A DNA stretch of 64,000 nucleotides. Source: Ramlibacter aurantiacus. Lineage in GTDB: Bacteria; Pseudomonadota; Gammaproteobacteria; Burkholderiales; Burkholderiaceae_C. Each line of letters begins with the position of its first letter. The first letter of the stretch is position 1. The DNA lies in contig NZ_JAEQNA010000010.1 in assembly GCF_016722895.1 (NCBI RefSeq), forward strand, positions 62,001 to 126,000, in the 5' to 3' direction. The translations under genes were made by a program, and so were the position numbers. Shown here in pieces: positions 46,607-54,063 of the stretch. The notes under the pieces are model-generated. The model searched no databases and was not told where the DNA came from. It saw only the letters and a list, made by a program, of their open reading frames with translations.

Positions 46607-47347
46607 CTATCCGGCGATGCGCCGGGTGATCTCCTGGGCCGCGTCCTTCACGCAGGCCACCACGTAGTCTTCGCGCAGCGCGCCGAAGCGCGAGGTGGAG
46701 CCGATCAGGGTGAGGCTGCCCAGGATGTGGTTCTGCACGCCGAAGACCGGTGCCGAGATGCCGGTCTTGTCGGGGTGCAGCTGGCCGGTCGAGACCACGT
46801 GCCCTTGTTCGCGCACCTCGTCCAGCGCCCGGCTGAAGGACTTCCAGGAGTCGCCGATCGCCTGCAGGTCCGCATCGTCCTTGTGGGCCTCGTACAAGCG
46901 GCGCAACTGCCGCTGCGGCATCTCCGCCAGGATCACGCGCGAGGTGGACCCCCGGAACAGCGGCATCACCCGGCCTCGGCCCAGCTCCAGCGGCTCGTTG
47001 GAGGCGCTGTGCTCGTAGTACACGTTGACGATGCGGTCGCCGTAAAGCTGGCTGAGCAGCAGCTCCAGCCCGGTGTCGGCCACCAGCCGCGACACCAGGT
47101 CGTGGCTGTTGCGCAGCAGCGGGTCGTTGGCGCGGATCATGTAGTCCCACTCGATGATCCGCGGCCCGGGCGCGTAGCCCTGCGGCAGCCGCACCAGCAA
47201 GCCGGCCTCGCACATGTCGCGGATGTAGCGATAGCCCGTGGCCGTGGCGTAGCCGCCCCGCGCGCAGATCTGCTCGGCGCTGAGCACGGGTGAGCCATCC
47301 GAAAAAGCATCGAGCACGCTTACCGCCTTCGTGAGTCCGCTTGCCAT
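46607..47347 (-). CDS. IclR-family transcriptional regulator
   Basis: A 246-residue regulator with an N-terminal winged helix-turn-helix (about 5-65; GLTKAVSVLDAFSDGSPVLSAEQI and TATGYRYIRDMCEAGLL) and a C-terminal effector-binding domain with SQLYGDRIVNVYYEHS, PLFRGSTSRVILAEMP and VQNHILGSLTLIGSTSRF. It is divergent from the ThDP enzyme gene and heads the receptor-sulfatase operon. The 23-bp motif in the divergent region recurs before the ten-gene operon at 62.75 kb, so it is the natural candidate to control both. Confidence 0.93.
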   Translation of the reverse strand: MASGLTKAVSVLDAFSDGSPVLSAEQICARGGYATATGYRYIRDMCEAGLLVRLPQGYAPGPRIIEWDYMIRANDPLLRNSHDLVSRLVADTGLELLLSQLYGDRIVNVYYEHSASNEPLELGRGRVMPLFRGSTSRVILAEMPQRQLRRLYEAHKDDADLQAIGDSWKSFSRALDEVREQGHVVSTGQLHPDKTGISAPVFGVQNHILGSLTLIGSTSRFGALREDYVVACVKDAAQEITRRIAG

Positions 47348-47415
47348 CCGTCCTGTCCTTGTGAGTAGCGGCGCAACTGTAGGGGCTACGCACAAGGTTG
47401 CCGCCATGCTAGCTC

Positions 47416-47438
47416 ATTCTCGGAATCTGAGAAAGTGG
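47416..47438 (+). promoter_or_regulatory. candidate IclR-type operator, copy 1
   Basis: On the plus strand this site reads ATTCTC, then GGAATCTGAG, then AAAGTGG. It contains the inverted repeat TTCTC-N7-GAGAA (47417-47433). The site at 62751-62773, read towards its own ThDP gene, is identical at 18 of 23 positions including both ends, and has the same orientation relative to the downstream gene. It lies 60 bases upstream of the ThDP start and 69 bases from the IclR start. Binding by the adjacent IclR protein is inferred. Confidence 0.6.
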
Positions 47439-47497
47439 AATCTTTTCAGGGAATTCGCTACATTCCCGGCCATGGCTTCCCTGCGAAAGACCTTCCG

Positions 47498-49147
47498 ATG
47501 ACTTCAGAACCGCTGCTGCCCACGGTGGGCGACCTGCTGGCCCGGCTGCTCGACGCCGCCGGCGTCGAGGCCGTCTTCGGCGTGCTGTCCGTGCACAACC
47601 TGCCGCTGCTCGAGGCCATCCACCGGCTGGGCAAGACCCGCTACGTGTGCGCGCGCGGCGAGGCCGGCGCGGTGAACATGGCCGACGGGCATGCGCGGGT
47701 CACGGGCCGTGTCGGCGTGGCGGTGACCAGCACCGGCGCCGGGGCCGGCAACGCCTGCGGCGCGCTGATCGAGGCCCAGACCGCCGGCACGCCGCTGTTG
47801 CACATCACCGGACAGGTGAACCTCGATTACCTGGACCGGGGCTGGGGCGACGTTCACGAAGCCAAGGACCAGCGCGCCATGCTCGGCGCGGCGGGCAAGG
47901 CGGCGTTCCGGGTCTGGTCGGCCGACACCGCGCTGGGCACCCTGCGCGAGGCGCTGCGCGTGGCGATGACGCCGCCTTGCGGGCCGGTGAGCGTGGAGAT
48001 CCCCATCGACCTGCAAGGCGCCCGTGTGTCGCGCCCGCCTGGTTCGATCCGCCCGCTGGCCGTGACCGTGCCGCGGCCGGATGCCGCCGACATCGACCGG
48101 CTCGCCGATGCGCTGGCCTCGGCCCGGCGGCCTTTGCTGTGGCTGGGCGGCGGCGCCCGCCACGCTGGCAGCGGTGCGCGACGCCTGCTCGACCTCGGCT
48201 TCGGCGCGGTGACCACCATCCAGGGCCGGGGCGTGGTGCCCGAGGACGATCCGCGCACCCTGGGCGCCTTCAACCTGCAGCCGCCCATCGCGCGTCTGTA
48301 CGCCGGGTGCGATGCCTTGCTCGTGGCGGGGTCCAAGCTGCGGGTGCCCGAGACCGCCCGGCACACGCTGGCGCTGCCCGAGCGGCGCTTTCGCATCGAC
48401 GTCGACCCGCAGGCCGAGGGCCGCGGCTACGCCAGCGAGGCCTTCGTCTGCGCCGACGCGGCGCTGGCCCTGGACGCCCTGGCCGACCGGCTGGAGGGCC
48501 GCCTGCGCACCGACCCGGGCTTCCACGCCGACCTGCGCGCCGCCCGCGCCGCGGCCGAGGCCCAGATGCGTGAGAACCTGGGGCGCTACGCCGCGGTGTG
48601 CGACGAGCTGCAGGCGGCCGCCGGCACCGGGTTCAACTGGGTGCGCGACATGACCATCTCCAGCAGCACCTGGGGCCACCGCCTGTTCAGGCTGTTCGAG
48701 CCGCGCCAATCGGCCCATGCCTCGGGCGGCGGCATCGGCCAGGGACTGTCCATGGCCATCGGCGCGGCGGTCGGCACACCGGGGCGCCGCACGCTGGTGC
48801 TGGTGGGCGACGGCGGCCTCATGCTCAACGCCGCGGAACTGCCCACCGCCGTGCAGGAAAACACCGGCGTCGTGCTGCTGGTGATGAACGACAAGGGCTA
48901 CGGCATCCTGCGCAACCTGGCCGATGAGCAGTTCGGTGGCCGCCGCTTCTACGCCGACCTGCACACGCCCGACTTCGGCCTGCTGGCCAAGGCCCACGGC
49001 TACGCCTACACCCGCATCGCCAGCCTGGACCGGCTGGGCGCGCAGTTGCGCGAGGCCTTGGCCAGCCCGGCGCCGGCCACGCTGGTGGAGTTCGACATGG
49101 ACGCGATCGGTCCCTTCGCGCGGCCCTTCTCCGGCCCGCGCATCTGA
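47498..49147 (+). CDS. thiamine-diphosphate-dependent enzyme (acetolactate synthase/benzoylformate decarboxylase superfamily)
   Basis: A 549-residue ThDP enzyme. The catalytic glutamate lies in CARGEAGAVNMADGHAR near residue 50; the central domain runs from about 190 to 330; the ThDP/Mg motif is LVGDGGLMLNAAEL followed by VMNDKGYG. It decarboxylates or ligates a 2-oxo acid, but the substrate is not evident. ATG 47498 is used; a nine-codon frame (47472-47501) ends on the same ATGA, which may be a leader or chance. The second sulfatase starts 2 bases after its stop, so the two are co-expressed. Confidence 0.88.
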   Translation: MTSEPLLPTVGDLLARLLDAAGVEAVFGVLSVHNLPLLEAIHRLGKTRYVCARGEAGAVNMADGHARVTGRVGVAVTSTGAGAGNACGALIEAQTAGTPLLHITGQVNLDYLDRGWGDVHEAKDQRAMLGAAGKAAFRVWSADTALGTLREALRVAMTPPCGPVSVEIPIDLQGARVSRPPGSIRPLAVTVPRPDAADIDRLADALASARRPLLWLGGGARHAGSGARRLLDLGFGAVTTIQGRGVVPEDDPRTLGAFNLQPPIARLYAGCDALLVAGSKLRVPETARHTLALPERRFRIDVDPQAEGRGYASEAFVCADAALALDALADRLEGRLRTDPGFHADLRAARAAAEAQMRENLGRYAAVCDELQAAAGTGFNWVRDMTISSSTWGHRLFRLFEPRQSAHASGGGIGQGLSMAIGAAVGTPGRRTLVLVGDGGLMLNAAELPTAVQENTGVVLLVMNDKGYGILRNLADEQFGGRRFYADLHTPDFGLLAKAHGYAYTRIASLDRLGAQLREALASPAPATLVEFDMDAIGPFARPFSGPRI

Positions 49148-49149
49148 TC

Positions 49150-50730
49150 ATGCAGACAGCAGACATCCGCCAGCCGGGCAGCCGCAACGTGCTGTTCATC
49201 ATGTGCGACCAGCTGCGGCCGGACTACCTCTCCTGCTATGGCGGCGTGCTGCAGACCCCGAACATCGACCGCATCGCCGCACGCGGCCTGCGCTTCGACC
49301 GCGCCTTCGTCACCTCGGGGGTGTGCGGCCCTTCGCGCACCTCGTTCTACACCGGCCGCTATCCCATCTCTCACCGCGTCACCTGGAACCGCGTGCCGCT
49401 TCCGCTGGACGAGCTCACGCTGGGCGACTACCTGGCCGAGGCCGGCCGGCCCCTGCACCTGCTGGGCAAGACCCACTTCGTGCCCGACGCCGCCCGCCTG
49501 CGCCGCCTGCGTCCGGACCCGGAGCAGCGCCGCCTGCTGGACGAGGGCGGCTTCACGCCGGTGGAGCGCTACGACGGACACTTCGAGCCGGCAGCGGACA
49601 GCCCCTATCGCCGGTACCTGATCGACCAGGGCTACAAAGGCCCGACACCGTGGACCGACTACGTGATCGGCTCGACCGGCGCGGACGGCCAGTTCGCGAG
49701 CGGCTGGTACATGCGCAATGCCCCCTTGGCCGCGCGCGTGGCGGCGGCCGATTCCGAGACCGCCTACCTCACCTCGCGCGCGATCGGGTTCATCGAGCAA
49801 CAGGGTGACACGCCCTGGGCGCTGCACCTGAGCTACATCAAGCCGCATTGGCCTTACAAGGCGCCGGCGCCTTACCACACCCTGTACGGCGCCGCCGACG
49901 CGCCGCGCCCGGTGCGCGCGGACCACGAGCGGGTCGACCCGCATCCGGTGTTCGGCGCCTACCAGCGGCTGGAGGAATCGGAGTGCTTCGCACAGGACCA
50001 CGTGGTCGACGCGATCCGGCCGGTGTACATGGGACTGGTCAAGCAGATCGACGACGAGCTGGGCCGCCTGCTGGACCGGCTGGAGCAGCTCGGCCGGCTG
50101 GACGACACCTTGATCGTCTTCACCTCCGACCACGGCGACCTGGCGGGCGACCACTGGCTGGGCGAGAAGGAGTATTTCTTCGAACCGGTGATGCGCATCC
50201 CGCTGATCGTGAGCGACCCGTCGGCTGCGGCGCGCGCGAGCCGGGGCACGGCCAGCGAGGCGATGGTGGAGTGCATCGACGTGGTTCCGACGGTGCTGGA
50301 TTTCCTGGGGCTGCCCTCGCAGGAGCACCGGGTGGAAGGCCGTTCGCTGCTGCCCCTGCTACGGGGCGGGCAACCCGGGGAGTGGCGCAGCCAGGTGTTC
50401 GGCCACCTGGACTACGCCTACCGCGAAGCCCGCACCTTCCTCGGCCGGGGGCCGCAGGAATGCAACGGCTTCATGGTCCGCGGGGAGCGCTACAAGTACA
50501 TCTGGTGGGAGGGCTACCGCAGCCAGCTCTTCGACCTGCAAGAGGACCCGCAGGAGCTGCACGACCTGGGCACCGACCCGGGCCTGGAGCCGGTGCGCCG
50601 CGCGATGCGGGAGGACCTGCTGCGCTGGCTGGCGAGCAGCCGGCGCCGCACCACGGAGTCGTCACAACAGGTGCTCGAGCGCACGCATGCGCACGAACGG
50701 ATGATGGGGATATTGATTGGGCGGTGGTGA
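49150..50730 (+). CDS. sulfatase / phosphonate monoester hydrolase-like enzyme
   Basis: A 526-residue alkaline-phosphatase-superfamily enzyme with the formylglycine motif SGVCGPSRTSFYTGRYP (Cys59), N-terminal metal ligands in IMCDQLRPD (Asp20) and FTSDHGDLAGDHWLGEKEYFF near residue 320. Length and the DHWLGEKEYFFEP block resemble the phosphonate monoester hydrolase group as well as arylsulfatases. No signal peptide. It is the distal gene of the ThDP-sulfatase unit and differs clearly from the other sulfatase in the window, so the locus may process two ester positions or two related substrates. Confidence 0.9.
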   Translation: MQTADIRQPGSRNVLFIMCDQLRPDYLSCYGGVLQTPNIDRIAARGLRFDRAFVTSGVCGPSRTSFYTGRYPISHRVTWNRVPLPLDELTLGDYLAEAGRPLHLLGKTHFVPDAARLRRLRPDPEQRRLLDEGGFTPVERYDGHFEPAADSPYRRYLIDQGYKGPTPWTDYVIGSTGADGQFASGWYMRNAPLAARVAAADSETAYLTSRAIGFIEQQGDTPWALHLSYIKPHWPYKAPAPYHTLYGAADAPRPVRADHERVDPHPVFGAYQRLEESECFAQDHVVDAIRPVYMGLVKQIDDELGRLLDRLEQLGRLDDTLIVFTSDHGDLAGDHWLGEKEYFFEPVMRIPLIVSDPSAAARASRGTASEAMVECIDVVPTVLDFLGLPSQEHRVEGRSLLPLLRGGQPGEWRSQVFGHLDYAYREARTFLGRGPQECNGFMVRGERYKYIWWEGYRSQLFDLQEDPQELHDLGTDPGLEPVRRAMREDLLRWLASSRRRTTESSQQVLERTHAHERMMGILIGRW

Positions 50731-50770
50731 GGCGGTCGCACCGGCCGCGGGTGAGGTTCACCCTGAACCG

Positions 50771-50894
50771 CCCCACTCCGTTCGCCCTGAGCCCGCCCCA
50801 CTCCGTTCGCCCTGAGCCCGCCCCACTCCGTTCGCCCTGAGCCCGCCCCACTCCGTTCGCCCTGAGCCCGCCCCACTCCGTTCGCCCTGAGCCG
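50771..50894. repeat. 25-bp tandem repeat, five copies
   Basis: Five head-to-tail copies of CCCCACTCCGTTCGCCCTGA plus GCCCG, nearly identical, begin 40 bases after the sulfatase stop and run into the inverted-arm element. The core CGTTCGCCCTGAGC is the reverse complement of the window's dispersed motif. Copy-to-copy identity indicates recent expansion. The array is not CRISPR-like: there are no spacers. Confidence 0.9.
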
Positions 50895-50913
50895 CCCCTC
50901 CGTTCGCCCTGAG

Positions 50914-51530
50914 CCTGTCGAAGGGCCCCTGAGAAGGTATCGTCGGAGAACACCTCTTTGAACCGGGTTTCGTAGCAATCGTTGCAAGCCGGGTCTCGCC
51001 CCGGCGGGCGAGTCACTTTCTTTTGCTTCGCCGAAAGAAAGTGACCAAAGAAAAGGCGACCCCACTGTCTGCGTCCCTCGACGCCCTGCGGGCGCCGAGG
51101 GCAACCTGCGGTGCTCGGACGGCGGGGGAAGCGCAGAAACTCGCCCCTGCGGGGCTCAAACATCTGCGCTTCTTTTTCCCCGCCGCCCTGCGCTCCTCGG
51201 CGCAGCCACAGGGGATTTTCGTCCCGGGCCATCGCTGCGCTCGGCCTGGATGGGGGCACTGCGAGCGAAGAGGCGTCGGTGTACCCACCCCAACGAAGGA
51301 CACGGCCGCAGGCCGTGTTGATTTCCGAAGCCCTTGTGGCTGCGCCTGCGCCGAAGGCCTCGGGCCGGGGTCGCAGACAGCAGGGTCGCCTTTTCTTTGC
51401 CGACTTTCCTTTGGCGAAGCAAAAGAAAGTCGGTCGCCCGCCGGGGTGAGACCCGGCTTGCCACGACTGCTACAAAACCTGGTTCAAAGAGTGTTCTCCG
51501 GCAACACCTTCTCAGGGGCCCTTCGACAGG
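50914..51530. repeat. long-inverted-arm element, copy 1
   Basis: A 617-bp element. The left arm (50914-51061) and the reverse complement of the right arm (51384-51530) match at roughly 88% by eye over about 148 bp, both beginning CCTGTCGAAGGGCCCCTGAG and ending GGCGACC. Each arm also contains its own hairpin, ACTTTCTTT with AAAGAAAGT. The 320-bp centre holds further GC-rich palindromes and no gene. The copy at 52298 is nearly identical except for an insertion, and a half copy lies at 14094. No transposase is encoded. Confidence 0.82.
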
Positions 51531-51535
51531 CTTGT

Positions 51536-51760
51536 ATGGTTCGTAGCTCGACAACGAACCATCAAGAAAGGAGCAAGGTGCCGGAGTGGAGGGACATCGA
51601 CAGGCATCGGCGAACAAAGCCCGTTCGACCGACACATTGAGTGAAAGCCCCACTCTGGCACCGAGCGTCGATTAGGAACCTAGCGCCGTTCCAAAGGAAC
51701 GAGCGCCGATTTTTGCAAGCTGACGCCGCTGCAAGAGCCCCACTCCGGCCCCGGCATTTT
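51536..51760 (+). ncRNA. candidate bridge RNA region of the IS110 remnant
   Basis: The noncoding left end upstream of an IS110-group transposase is where the bridge RNA of IS621 is encoded. Here it starts with a strong hairpin, ATGGTTCGT and ACGAACCAT with a 9-base loop (51536-51562), and holds GTTCCAAAGGAAC (51688-51700). It also contains TCGACAGGC at 51597-51605, identical to the left half of the repeat in which the element sits, and CATTGAG at 51635-51641, partly complementary to the right half. These are candidate left and right target guides. Sequence matches are seen; RNA function is inferred. Confidence 0.4.
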
Positions 51761-51764
51761 GACA

Positions 51765-52208
51765 ATGAATGAGGATCCGCAGAAAGCCCAGTTCTTCGGG
51801 GTGGACGTCGCCTCGGCGCACCTGGACATTTCATTGCACGGCAGCCAGCAGGTGCACCGCATCGACAACCAGGCCAAGGCCATCACGAAGTGGCTGAGGT
51901 CCGTGCCGGCAGGCAGCTTCCTCGGCTTGGAGTCGACCGGGGCGTATCACCGGGAGCTGGCCCGTCTGGCCCATGCGCATGGAGTGGCCGTGTTCGTGCT
52001 CAATCCTCGGGACATCAAGCGGTACGCCCAGGGCCTTGGCCAGCGAGGAAAGACCGATCGGCTGGACGCGCGGGTGATCGCGCGCTTCGTACAGCGTGAG
52101 CACGACCAGCTGCGCACGTGGCGCCCTTTGACGCAGCCGCAGGAGAGCCTGGATGCACTGCTGCGTGAGCGCACGCTGGTCCAAAAGCAACGAACCGCGC
52201 TGAAGCAG
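51765..52208 (+). pseudogene. IS110-family transposase, N-terminal fragment
   Basis: 148 residues of the RuvC-like DEDD domain: FGVDVASAHLDI (Asp14), LGLESTGAYH (Glu56) and KTDRLDARVIA (Asp98, Asp101), so all four acidic residues are kept. The C-terminal serine-containing Tnp domain (roughly half of a typical 300-400 residue protein) is absent. After Gln148 the frame runs 22 more codons through repeat DNA (SHSVRPEPP...) to a stop at 52274. ATG 51765 is used; a TTG two codons upstream is possible. The protein should not be active. Confidence 0.88.
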
Positions 52209-52297
52209 TCCCACTCCGTTCGCCCTGAGCCGCCCCACTCCGTTCGCCCTGAGCCGCCCCTCCGTTCGCCCTGAGCCGCCCCTCCGTTCGCCCTGAG
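52209..52297. repeat. tandem repeat at the broken end of the IS110 fragment
   Basis: Four copies of 20-24 bp, TCCCACTCCGTTCGCCCTGA plus GCCG with shortened later units, directly abutting the last transposase codon. The units match the array at 50771. The abrupt junction shows that the missing part of the IS was replaced by, or recombined with, repeat DNA. Confidence 0.85.
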
Positions 52298-53010
52298 CCT
52301 GTCGAAGGGCCCCTGAGAAGGTATCGTCGGAGAACACCTCTTTGAACCGGGTTTTGTAGCAATCGTTGCAAGCCGGGTCTCGCCCCGGCGGGCGAGTCAC
52401 TTTCTTTTGCTTCGCCAAAAGAAAGTGACCAAAGAAAAGGCGACCCCACTGTCTGCGTCCCTCGACGCCCTGCGGGCGCCGAGGGCAACCTGCGGTGCTC
52501 GGACGGCGGGGGAAGCGCAGAAACTCGCCCCTGCGGGGCTCAAACATCTGCGCTTCTTTTTCCCCGCCGTCCTGCGCTCCTCGGCGCAGCCACAGGGGAT
52601 TTTCGTCCCGGGCCATCGCTGCGCTCGGCCTGGATGGGGGCACTGCGAGCGAAGAAGCGTCGGTGTACCCACCCCAACGAAGGACACGGCCGCAGGCCGT
52701 GTTGAATTCCGAAGCCCTTGTGGCTGCGCCTGCGCCGGAGGTCTCGGGCCGGATCAAGGGCCGCGCGTGTCTGAGGCCCGCAGGGCCGAGTTTGCGCGGA
52801 CCCCGGCCCGAGGCCTTCGGCGCAGGTCGCCCCGGCGCGCAGCGCCGGGGTCGCAGACAGTAGGGTCGCCTTTTCTTTGCCGACTTTCTTTTGGCGAAGC
52901 AAAAGAAAGTCGGTCGCCCGCCGGGGCGAGACCCGGCTTGCAGCGAACGCTACAGGAATCACTTTAAGGAAGTCTTCTCCGGCAACACCCCTTCAGAGGC
53001 CCTTCGACAA
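52298..53010. repeat. long-inverted-arm element, copy 2
   Basis: A 713-bp copy of the element at 50914, with left arm 52298-52445 and right arm 52864-53010. From the left arm to about 52740 it differs from copy 1 at only a handful of positions, so the two arose by recent duplication. It carries about 100 extra bases (52749-52855) before the right arm. The right arm has diverged more than in copy 1. No gene is encoded. Confidence 0.82.
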
Positions 53011-53175
53011 GCTCAGGGCGAACGGACGGGAGAGGGCTCGGGGGGAACGGACGGGACAAGGCTCAGGGGGAACGGACGGGACAAGGCTCGGGGCGAACGG
53101 ACGGGAGAAGGCTCACGGCGAACGGACGGGAGAAGGCTCAGGGCGAACGGACGGGAGAAGGCTCGGGCGAGCCAG
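53011..53175. repeat. 24-bp tandem repeat, about seven copies
   Basis: Degenerate units of GCTCAGGGCGAACGGACGGG followed by AGAA or ACAA. The core GCTCAGGGCGAACGG is the dispersed motif with yet another spacer. The array ends 11 bases before the stop of the hydrolase that closes the ten-gene operon. Confidence 0.85.
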
Positions 53176-53185
53176 CCAACAACGT

Positions 53186-54058
53186 TCAAGACGAGCCACG
53201 ACCCATCCCCCACTCCTCCATCCAAGCCTCGATCACTCCATTCACCCGCTGCGGCTGCTCGATCATCGGGAAGTGACCGCCGCCGAACCAGCGCAGCACC
53301 GTCGCCTGCGGCACATGCTGGCGCAGCGCCTGCAGCCAGGGCGTGTCCACCCCCTCGGCCAGTGGACGCCGCTCGTGCCCGCTGTCCATCCAGGTGCAGG
53401 CGACCGCCAGCACCGGCACGTCCAGCCGCGCCAACACCGGTTCCATGTGCCGCAGGTCCCAGGCTGCGAAATCGGGCATCAGCTCGCGTGCGACATGCGG
53501 CGGGAGCGAGGCCGCGCGTTCGATCGCCGCGTCACGTTCGCGGTCAAAGCGCGGATCGAAGAACATCTGCCCGAAGCCGCGCCGCGCGCGCACCGCCGGC
53601 TCGACCTGCCGGTACAGCGCCTCGGCCCGCTCGCTCGCCTGCCGCGCCAGCACTTCGCGGTCCGCGTCCGGTGGCAACAGGCCCGACGCCAGGTAGGCCC
53701 CATCGACGAGCACCACGCCCGCCACCCGATCGCCCAAATCGCTCCACGTCTGCAGCACCACCCGGCAACCCATGCTGTGCCCCACCAGCACCACGCGCTC
53801 CAGGCCCAGGTGCTCGATCAATGCCTGCAGGTCGCGCGAGAACGCTTCGACGCCGATGCCTCCCGGCGTGCGGCTGGACTGCCCGTGCCCCTTCAGGTCG
53901 GGCGCCAGCACCTGCCAGCCGCGCGCGGCGAAGTGGTCCAGCTGGGGGTTCCAGTCGGTGTGGTCGCACAGCGCCCCGTGCACGAACACCAGCGCCCGCG
54001 ATCCCGAGCCCTCCTGCCGGTAGAAGATCGAACCGCAGGGCCGCTCGATGAAGGGCAT
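53186..54058 (-). CDS. alpha/beta hydrolase, last gene of the catabolic operon
   Basis: A 290-residue hydrolase with LVFVHGALCDHTDWNPQ (oxyanion region), GHGQSSRTPGGIG, nucleophile elbow GHSMGCRVV (Ser near 95) and late GGGHFPMIEQP (His). It resembles ring-cleavage-product hydrolases and lactonases. The start at 54058 is 5 bases from the aldehyde dehydrogenase stop. As the tenth gene of the run it probably acts late in the same pathway. Substrate unknown. Confidence 0.85.
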   Translation of the reverse strand: MPFIERPCGSIFYRQEGSGSRALVFVHGALCDHTDWNPQLDHFAARGWQVLAPDLKGHGQSSRTPGGIGVEAFSRDLQALIEHLGLERVVLVGHSMGCRVVLQTWSDLGDRVAGVVLVDGAYLASGLLPPDADREVLARQASERAEALYRQVEPAVRARRGFGQMFFDPRFDRERDAAIERAASLPPHVARELMPDFAAWDLRHMEPVLARLDVPVLAVACTWMDSGHERRPLAEGVDTPWLQALRQHVPQATVLRWFGGGHFPMIEQPQRVNGVIEAWMEEWGMGRGSS

Positions 54059-54063
54059 GCCGT

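Larger units (their letters stand above)
51531..52208 (+). mobile_element. truncated IS110-family insertion sequence
   Basis: The insertion begins within the dispersed repeat: the preceding sequence ends CCCTTCGACAGGCT, where intact copies continue CAGGGCGAACGG. It contains a roughly 230-bp noncoding left end and the first 148 codons of the transposase, and stops abruptly at 52208 where another array of the same repeat begins. IS110-family elements of the IS621 type insert at a CT core inside REP-like repeats under guidance of a bridge RNA; the CT at 51531-51532 and the repeat target fit that pattern. The right end is missing. Confidence 0.75.

Noticed and set aside
47498..49147. Sulfoacetaldehyde acetyltransferase (Xsc), suggested by the neighbouring sulfatases
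   Set aside because: Only general ThDP-superfamily motifs were recognised; nothing specific to Xsc could be read, and no phosphate acetyltransferase gene is adjacent.
51759..52274. Intact transposase gene
   Set aside because: Only the N-terminal DEDD domain is present; the last 22 codons read through repeat DNA and the C-terminal domain is missing.
50771..53175. CRISPR array
   Set aside because: Units are head to tail without unique spacers and no cas gene is present; these are simple tandem expansions of one core.
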